Virus record (IMG/VR): IMGVR_UViG_3300047463_000283
Coordinates: 1-20,659 of that record
From: a virus
Strand: one strand, 5' to 3'
Length of the DNA: 20,659 nt
Shown here: positions 20,561 through 20,659 of the stretch, one piece after another
How positions within the stretch are numbered: the first letter of the stretch is position 1
Layout of the letters: each line of letters starts with the position of its first letter
Notes under the pieces: model-generated
Seen by the model: only the letters and a program-made list of their open reading frames with translations
Told to the model about the DNA's origin: nothing
Database searches by the model: none
Made by a program: the position numbers and the translations under genes

Positions 20561-20659
20561 TCTGAACAAATTCGCAATTATCGTCTGCAGTTTATCCGTG
20601 CATTTGGCGGATTTAGTGTAAAAACTGGACGTGGGGGTCCAAATAATACAGAGCAACTT
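20546..20659 (+). CDS. 15: Tail completion/sheath terminator gp15-like (partial, 5' end)
   Basis: The first 38 residues are present and the frame is open to the window edge. The N terminus YWYSEQIRNYRLQFIRAFGG followed by FSVKTG matches in spacing the start of T4 gp15 (YFYNSSFRRYATLMGDLFSN then IQIK): aromatic-x-aromatic, Arg-x-Tyr, Phe, then an amphipathic strand. T4 gp15 caps the tube and sheath and binds the neck. The gene order 14-15 supports the call. AGGTG lies six bases before the ATG. The ATG is inside the loop of a stem-loop. Confidence 0.68.
   Translation, partial: MQYWYSEQIRNYRLQFIRAFGGFSVKTGRGGPNNTEQL

Noticed and set aside
1-20659. tRNA genes, CRISPR arrays, insertion sequences, attachment sites
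   Set aside because: No cloverleaf-like sequences, regularly spaced repeats, transposase or integrase motifs were seen on reading both strands.

Overview
This window is part of the virion-structure region of a T4-like myovirus (contractile-tail dsDNA phage). Homologues of T4 proteins can be recognised from their sequence: TerL (gp17), TerS (gp16), gp4, tail sheath gp18, tail tube gp19, neck proteins gp13 and gp14, and the start of gp15. Genes are densely packed and often overlap by a few bases. The protein style resembles aquatic (marine or freshwater) T4-like phages rather than coliphages. The host cannot be read from the sequence. A small Usg-like gene, a family I know mainly from alphaproteobacteria, hints weakly at such a host. 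There are no tRNAs, CRISPR arrays, integrases or transposases, and no gene-free stretch longer than about 120 bases.

Layout. Bases 1-16159 read leftward. In transcription order they hold the sheath (16159-12056, then a strong terminator), a tightly overlapping four-gene cassette (two small unknowns, a methyltransferase-like protein, a 2OG-Fe(II) oxygenase-like protein), the tail tube gp19 and another terminator. These are followed by a second tube-family protein, a small unknown, the gp4 nuclease, the small terminase, two virion-style unknowns, a pol-beta-type nucleotidyltransferase, a Usg-like protein, the large terminase, a 525-aa unknown and the first codons of another gene. Bases 16276-17432 carry a rightward pair (dNMP kinase-like, SLOG-like). 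A leftward peptidyl-tRNA hydrolase 2 gene converges on this pair and is followed upstream by gp13. From 18696 a rightward unit begins: gp14, a GH19 lysin and gp15 (cut by the window edge).

Regulation. An octamer close to T4's late box TATAAATA (here mostly GATAAATA) precedes most structural genes, on both strands. In some genes it sits about 25-40 bases upstream of a start with a Shine-Dalgarno (SD) site. In three genes (gp13, the 340-aa tube-like protein, TerS) it lies exactly five bases before the ATG with no SD, which predicts leaderless late mRNAs. The metabolic genes lack this box and have sigma70-like elements instead. Several starts lie in or next to perfect inverted repeats.

Most notable points: an Ala-1 intein with the complete Trp/Cys/Thr signature of class 3 inteins, placed inside the TerL P-loop; a sheath protein about twice the T4 length with flagellin-IN-like repeats; a small Trp-rich module shared by sheath and neck; and the start-codon hairpins together with the leaderless late-promoter arrangement.
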